This document shows, in pieces, positions 5,063-8,354 of a stretch of 8,354 nt of DNA. Source of the DNA: PXRE01 sp964435625 (GTDB lineage: Archaea; Halobacteriota; Halobacteria; Halobacteriales; PXRE01); the NCBI GenBank assembly GCA_964435625.1, contig CAYTAG010000161.1:1-8354 (forward strand), read 5' to 3'. The translations under genes were made by a program, and so were the position numbers. Under the pieces are notes generated by a model. That model did not search any database. It saw only the letters and a program-made list of their open reading frames with translations, and was not told the origin of the DNA. Position 1 is the first letter of the stretch; each line of letters opens with the position of its first letter.

Positions 5063-6835
5063 CTACTGCTGTTCCTCGGACTCCAGTTGGGCCTCGGCGT
5101 ACACCGTGGCCACGGCCGCCACCGGGAAGCTGTGGTCGGTGTAGGGGCGGTCGACCTCCCCGTCGGTGACGACGAAGCCGAACTGGCGGTTGCCGTCAGC
5201 GTCCGCGTGCGCGACCGCGGCCAACCGCGTCCGGTTCGTGACGGTCGCGTTCACGTCCAGGCGGATCCGTACGTCCTCGTGGGTGCCGGGTTCGAGGTAG
5301 TCGCTGACCCCGATCACCTGTCCCCCCGGGCCGCCGTCGTGGACGGCGACGAAGCCCCCGCGTTCGAGGGTGACGGAGTCGACCACGACCAGCGTGCCGT
5401 CGTCTGCTGCCACCTGGCTGTCGAACTCGACCGACGCCCGCAACCGGCCGAGTTCGCCCGGGGCGTCGGCCAGCATGACGCTGCTGTTGCCGTGGAAGAC
5501 CATGGCGTCGACCGCCTGGCCCGCGACCCCGTCCGACAGGTCGAACGTCGCGGTCCAGGTCCCGTCCCGGGCGACGACCGCGTGGGCCCTGTCGGTGAAC
5601 GTCGTCGCGTTGCCCGGGCCGCCGGAGCCGTGGAGCTGGACCAGCAACTCCGTGCCGGGCGCCCACGTCGTCGTGCCCGTGACCCGGGCCTCCTCGGTGG
5701 CCCCGGCCAGCAACTCGCCGGCCTCCAGGTCGACGCTGGCCCGGCCGTCCACGAGCGAGAACGTCGTCGAGAGGGTCTCGTTCGTCCCGGTGACCGCGTT
5801 GCGCTCGTCGGCCGCGAACGTCGCGGTGAACCGGTCGCCGACCTCGGCGCCCGCCTCGATCAGTTCCGACGCCCGGAAGGCGAGGTAATACCGGTCGTGG
5901 GGACCGTCCGACAGCAGTGTCGCGTTCCCGTCCAGTCGCATCCGGACCGGCGCCTCGTTCGGCCCGACGGTCGCGTCGGCCTCCTCGACGGCGAGGGTGA
6001 GGCCGTCGACGGCCCCGTCGAGGTCGGCGGCGGCGTCGACCTGGCCCGAAAGCCCGGAGGCATCGAGCCGGAGGATCACCCAGTCGCTGGCCCGCTCGCC
6101 GACGGCGACGGTGGCGTCCGCTCCGGCCGTGGCGGCGGCCTGTTCGACGGCCGAGACCGTCTCGAACGTCGGGACGCTCGCCGGCGCGGCGTGGACCGTC
6201 AGGTCGGTCGCGGACCGCTCCTCGAGGGAGACCGTCCCGAGGTCGGTCTCGGTGCCGGTGTCGCTCCGGACCACGGAGACGGGGTAGGTGGCCGGTTCGA
6301 CCGGGTCGCTCGTCCCCTCGATTACCCGTGGCCCCCGGGTGAAGGCGTCCTCGTCCCAGCCGGAGCCCTCGTGCTGGACCGCCAGCCCGGCGTCCGGGGC
6401 GTCGGAGGTGGCCGTGTTCCACCGTACCACCACCTCGCCGTCGCCGTCGCCGTCCCTGATCCCGAACCGGACCTCGTAGCCGACCGCCTCGACGGACCCC
6501 AGCGTGACGCGGGCTTCCCTCGCGCGGCCGTGGAACTCGAAGGTCAGTTCGACGACGTCGCCACGCTGCTGGGTGCGCACCCCCTCGGCCAGGGTGACGC
6601 CCGTCCCGTCGTCGCCGTCCCCCAGACCGGTCGTGGAGGCGGTCCCGTTCCCGCCGTCGGGCGTCTCGGGCGCGGCACCCGGGGACGACTCCTCGGCGGG
6701 AGACCCCGGCGTCACGTCCTGGGGGCCTGCCGCGAGAGGAGCCGCGGCCGCCTGGATCGCCAGCCCGACGGCTACGGCGGCCGCGAGCAGCGCCAGCCCG
6801 GTTCCGAACGCCACGTCGTGCCGTTTCCCGGTCAT
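5063..6835 (-). CDS. Haloarchaeal surface glycoprotein with S-layer-like, BGTF and DUF7282-type domains
   Basis: A 590-residue protein from ATG 6835, preceded by GGAGGT with 9-base spacing. Residues 8-36 are a hydrophobic signal peptide or anchor. A Gly/Pro/Glu linker follows (38-80). Residues 80-217 resemble the Ig-like domain of haloarchaeal S-layer glycoproteins: RGDVVELTFEF, YEVRFGIRDGDGDGEVVVRWNT, then LGTVSLEERS (from memory DUF7827-type). The middle region (220-370) has the RYYLAFRASELIEAG and LSTTFSLVDG strands usual before a BGTF domain, which follows at about 373-462 (GTTTWAPGTELLVQL, DGTWTATFDLSD). Residues 466-582 match the DUF7282-type domain (VDSVTLERGGFVAVHD, GVSDYLEPGTHEDV). 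Seven N-x-S/T sequons (N63, 304, 352, 409, 450, 529, 534) allow N-glycosylation. No PGF-CTERM or C-terminal membrane helix is present. The role is probably cell-surface structure or adhesion; no enzyme activity is visible. Confidence 0.9.
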   Translation of the reverse strand: MTGKRHDVAFGTGLALLAAAVAVGLAIQAAAAPLAAGPQDVTPGSPAEESSPGAAPETPDGGNGTASTTGLGDGDDGTGVTLAEGVRTQQRGDVVELTFEFHGRAREARVTLGSVEAVGYEVRFGIRDGDGDGEVVVRWNTATSDAPDAGLAVQHEGSGWDEDAFTRGPRVIEGTSDPVEPATYPVSVVRSDTGTETDLGTVSLEERSATDLTVHAAPASVPTFETVSAVEQAAATAGADATVAVGERASDWVILRLDASGLSGQVDAAADLDGAVDGLTLAVEEADATVGPNEAPVRMRLDGNATLLSDGPHDRYYLAFRASELIEAGAEVGDRFTATFAADERNAVTGTNETLSTTFSLVDGRASVDLEAGELLAGATEEARVTGTTTWAPGTELLVQLHGSGGPGNATTFTDRAHAVVARDGTWTATFDLSDGVAGQAVDAMVFHGNSSVMLADAPGELGRLRASVEFDSQVAADDGTLVVVDSVTLERGGFVAVHDGGPGGQVIGVSDYLEPGTHEDVRIRLDVNATVTNRTRLAAVAHADADGNRQFGFVVTDGEVDRPYTDHSFPVAAVATVYAEAQLESEEQQ

Positions 6836-6844
6836 CCTGGCCGA

Positions 6845-6850
6845 ACCTCC
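6845..6850 (-). promoter_or_regulatory. Shine-Dalgarno that fixes the surface-protein start
   Basis: The minus strand reads GGAGGT, complementary to the 3' end of archaeal 16S rRNA, nine bases before the ATG at 6835. It supports this ATG over a TTG 30 codons upstream, whose extra N-terminus would be Gly/Arg-rich and precede the signal peptide. Confidence 0.65.
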
Positions 6851-6935
6851 CGGGGTCCGCGTCGCACTCGCCGGGAGGTCCCCGCGCCGGCCACGGCCTC
6901 CCGGCCCTTCGTGACTCGCCCCCAATATGAACCAG

Positions 6936-6946
6936 TTGATATAAAA
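6936..6946 (-). promoter_or_regulatory. TATA box for the surface-protein gene
   Basis: The minus strand reads TTTTTATATCA, the strongest TATA match in the window. It predicts transcription start near 6912-6918 and a leader of about 80 bases, consistent with use of a Shine-Dalgarno here while most neighbours look leaderless. The intergenic space 6836-7071 otherwise holds only the divergent lipoprotein promoter. Confidence 0.6.
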
Positions 6947-7030
6947 ACGTTCCTATGTGTTTTCCGCGAAATATTGTGCCGGCCGGGGGATTCGGCGGCT
7001 TCCAGCGGCCCGCTCACCCCCGGCACCCTG

Positions 7031-7046
7031 CGTACGTTTAAGTACG
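7031..7046 (+). promoter_or_regulatory. TATA element within an inverted repeat, lipoprotein promoter
   Basis: TTTAAGTA at 7037-7044 is a good TATA candidate about 30 bases before ATG 7072. It is embedded in CGTAC (7031-7035) and GTACG (7042-7046), exact inverted copies around GTTTAA. A protein bound to this repeat would cover the TATA box. Confidence 0.5.
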
Positions 7047-7071
7047 AGAACGGGACCACCCCGGACCACGC

Positions 7072-7695
7072 ATGAGGGAGACGACGCGACGGACGGTGCT
7101 CCGTGGATCGGCGAGCGTGCTCGTCGGTTCGTTTGCAGGTTGTCTCGGGCGTTCGAACGACGACGGGGAGACGCCGACGGCCGGCGGGCCAACCGAATCG
7201 GCCACGCGCACGCGGACGTCGAACGCGACGCCGACCCAGACCGCGACGCCGACCCAGACCGCGACGCCGACCCAGACCGCGACGCCGACCCAGACCGCGA
7301 CTTCTACTCCAACGCCGGTTCCGCCCTCGGCGCTGGACTCCGACGTGGTGATCCGGATCGGCGAGTCGCCGAACCTGCCCGGCAACGGCGTCGAGGTCCG
7401 CGTCCGGGAGGTCGGGACGCCGGACGCGGTGAAGGTGTACGTCCGCGACGACGCGGGCCACGTCCGCTGGGCGCTGGTCCCCGAGGACGACGCCAGCTAT
7501 TCGATCTACCGCAACGGGTACGGCGTCATGGTCGACGCCTACAGCGCCGACGCCGGGATCGAGACCGGCGGGGACGCGATGACGGAAGACGGCGTCGGCT
7601 GGGAAGCCGGGGCGTCCCCCGAGCGAACCGTGGCGGCCTACGGCGTCTTCGACGGGGCGGAGCTGCTGCTGGAGCGGGAGCGTGGACGGGTGTGA
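7072..7695 (+). CDS. Tat-exported lipoprotein with TPTQTA repeat linker, function unknown
   Basis: A 207-residue protein from ATG 7072. The N-terminus has a twin-arginine motif (T-R6-R7-T-V-L), a short hydrophobic stretch and a lipobox FAGC ending at C24, so it should be exported folded by the Tat pathway and lipid-anchored outside the membrane, like many haloarchaeal substrate-binding or surface proteins. Residues 27-85 are a disordered Thr/Pro linker with four exact ATPTQT units (52-75), probably a site for O-glycosylation and a spacer across the S-layer. The C-terminal domain (90-207) is a compact beta-rich region (DVVIRIGESPN, VEVRVREVGTPDAVKVYVRDD, ERTVAAYGVFDGAELLLE) about 115 residues long. 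I do not recognise it. It may bind a ligand, but no catalytic motif is visible. Confidence 0.85.
   Translation: MRETTRRTVLRGSASVLVGSFAGCLGRSNDDGETPTAGGPTESATRTRTSNATPTQTATPTQTATPTQTATPTQTATSTPTPVPPSALDSDVVIRIGESPNLPGNGVEVRVREVGTPDAVKVYVRDDAGHVRWALVPEDDASYSIYRNGYGVMVDAYSADAGIETGGDAMTEDGVGWEAGASPERTVAAYGVFDGAELLLERERGRV
7225..7296 (+). repeat. Four perfect 18-bp tandem repeats coding ATPTQT
   Basis: The unit GCGACGCCGACCCAGACC occurs four times without a single mismatch at 7225, 7243, 7261 and 7279, in frame in the lipoprotein linker. Complete identity, including synonymous positions, indicates recent expansion by slippage or unequal crossover, so copy number probably varies between strains. 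Confidence 0.95.
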
Positions 7696-7712
7696 CCTGC
7701 GTCCAGCGACCG

Positions 7713-7793
7713 GCGCGTGGCACGGCTGGTGACCGGCGAGCGCGTGGCACGGCTGGCGACCCGCAGGCACGTGGCCCTGTCGGCGAGCGCCGC
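7713..7793 (+). repeat. Three tandem 27-bp units between the lipoprotein and radB genes
   Basis: Units start at 7713, 7740 and 7767. The first two share an exact 17-base core, GCGCGTGGCACGGCTGG, and most of the remaining bases. The third is clearly related but degenerate (GCACGTGGCCCTGTCGG...). The array fills about half of the 157-base gap. Its role is unknown: it could be decayed coding sequence, a protein-binding array or simple duplication. Confidence 0.75.
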
Positions 7794-7821
7794 CAGCGGG
7801 ACGAACCGGCGCCAACCGGGG

Positions 7822-7831
7822 CCTTTTTCCT
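7822..7831 (+). promoter_or_regulatory. TATA-like element for radB
   Basis: CCTTTTTCCT lies 22-31 bases before the GTG start at 7853, the usual position for a leaderless haloarchaeal transcript. It is the only T-rich patch in the gap. Confidence 0.45.
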
Positions 7832-7852
7832 GGAACGACGGGTACCGCCAGT

Positions 7853-8354
7853 GTGAACGACGGGGAGCCGGTTCCGACGGGCTGTGAGCCCCTCGACGAC
7901 CTGCTCGGCGGCGGGTTCGAGCGGGGCACGGTCAGCCAGGTGTACGGCCCGCCGGCGTCGGGCAAGACCAACGTTGCGCTGTCGGCGGCCGTGGAAGTCG
8001 CCGCCGCCGGCGGCACGGCGGTCTACGTCGACACCGAGGGCATCTCGCCGGACCGCTTCGAGCAGTTGGCGGCCGCCCGCGTCGGCGAGGAGGGGGTCGA
8101 CGACCTCGCCGCCAGGGTCGTCGTCAGCGAGGCCCACGACTTCGAGGAGCAGCGCGAGGCGGTCCGCGACGTCGAGGACTTCGCCGGACGCGCCGACCTC
8201 GTCGTGGTCGACAGCGTCACCGGCTTCTACCGGCTGGAACGGACCGCCGACGCCAACGAGGGCGACGCCCTCCGGCAGGTCGCCGACCAGGTCACCCATC
8301 TGCTGTCGCTGGCCCGCAAACACGACCTGGCGGTCCTGGTGACCAACCAGGTCT
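7853..8354 (+). CDS. radB: RadB, RecA/RadA-family recombination paralog (partial, runs off window)
   Basis: Translation from GTG 7853 gives 167 residues, open at the window end. TGCEPLDDLLGGGFERGTVSQVYGPPASGKT is the typical RecA/RadA-core opening, with Walker A GPPASGKT at 32-39. VYVDTEG (57-63) carries the acidic residues of the second strand, LVVVDSVT (116-123) is Walker B with D120, and the final LVTNQV is the motif preceding the L2 region. The ATPase core starts within ten residues of the N-terminus, without the helix-hairpin-helix domain of RadA. That is the diagnostic feature of archaeal RadB, a RadA mediator in homologous recombination. RadB is a weak ATPase and does not replace RadA. 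The GTG start is supported by a T-rich TATA candidate and by the absence of a plausible earlier start in frame. The preceding 27-bp repeats separate it from the lipoprotein gene. Confidence 0.92.
   Translation, partial: MNDGEPVPTGCEPLDDLLGGGFERGTVSQVYGPPASGKTNVALSAAVEVAAAGGTAVYVDTEGISPDRFEQLAAARVGEEGVDDLAARVVVSEAHDFEEQREAVRDVEDFAGRADLVVVDSVTGFYRLERTADANEGDALRQVADQVTHLLSLARKHDLAVLVTNQV

Noticed and set aside
3609..5144. 511-codon open frame on the plus strand
   Set aside because: It covers the membrane-protein and RNase H-fold genes in antisense, has basic low-complexity composition and no motif. It is open only because stop codons are rare at this GC content.
6836..6925. Extension of the surface protein to a TTG at 6925
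   Set aside because: It adds a Gly/Arg-rich stretch before the signal peptide and leaves only about 10-20 bases to the TATA box. The ATG at 6835 has a well-spaced GGAGGT.
4964..7075. 703-codon open frame on the plus strand opposite the surface-protein gene
   Set aside because: It is a GC-rich antisense frame, Arg/Gly/Val/Pro-rich with no domain pattern. The minus-strand protein shows clear domains, a signal peptide and a Shine-Dalgarno.
6832..8016. 394-codon minus-strand frame with GLGRRRGLGRRR repeats
   Set aside because: The repeats are the antisense reading of the 18-bp lipoprotein linker units. The protein would be strongly basic, unlike haloarchaeal proteins.
1..8354. CRISPR arrays, tRNA or rRNA genes, transposase or integrase genes, and att-type repeats
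   Set aside because: I looked for repeat-spacer periodicity, cloverleaf-like segments and mobile-element proteins on both strands and found none. The two tandem arrays have no spacers.

Overview
The window reads as chromosomal DNA from a halophilic archaeon (class Halobacteria). It is very GC-rich, and its predicted proteins are strongly acidic (Asp/Glu-rich, few Lys). It carries haloarchaeal signature families: a Cdc48-type AAA ATPase N-domain, a BGTF/DUF7282-type surface protein, a Tat-exported lipoprotein with a TPTQTA linker, and RadB. Several genes begin about 25-32 bases after a T/A-rich TATA-like element, as expected for leaderless haloarchaeal transcripts. The genus cannot be fixed from sequence alone.

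Layout. (1) Bases 1-307, minus strand: the first 102 codons of a Cdc48/VAT-like ATPase, with its leader and a 9-bp stem-loop upstream. (2) 485-1411, minus: a cytoplasmic Asp-box beta-propeller. (3) 1565-2455, plus: a DNA-binding protein with an ArsR-like winged helix and two zinc-ribbon-like segments, divergent from the propeller gene. (4) 2452-3090, minus: a YrdC/Sua5/YciO-family protein whose stop codon overlaps the previous gene's stop. (5) 3221-3589, plus: a small winged-helix regulator with repeated palindromic elements around its TATA box. (6) 3616-4077, minus: a four-helix membrane protein. (7) 4146-4928, minus: a haloarchaeal protein with a RuvC/YqgF-like RNase H fold. (8) 5063-6835, minus: a large glycosylatable surface protein. 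(9) 7072-7695, plus: a Tat lipoprotein with four perfect 18-bp repeats. (10) 7853-8354, plus, cut by the window edge: radB. A 27-bp tandem repeat lies between genes 9 and 10.

The genes do not form one operon. They are mostly single transcription units in divergent or convergent pairs. The themes are information processing (Cdc48, RadB, the RNase H-fold protein, the YrdC-family protein), regulation (two winged-helix proteins) and cell envelope (surface protein, lipoprotein, membrane protein). I see no mobile element, CRISPR array, RNA gene or recognisable defence cluster. I do not see a new multi-gene system. The points most worth a second look are the uncharacterised RNase H-fold family, the YrdC paralog with altered ligand-binding motifs, the operator-like repeats before the small winged-helix gene, and the 27-bp repeat ahead of radB.
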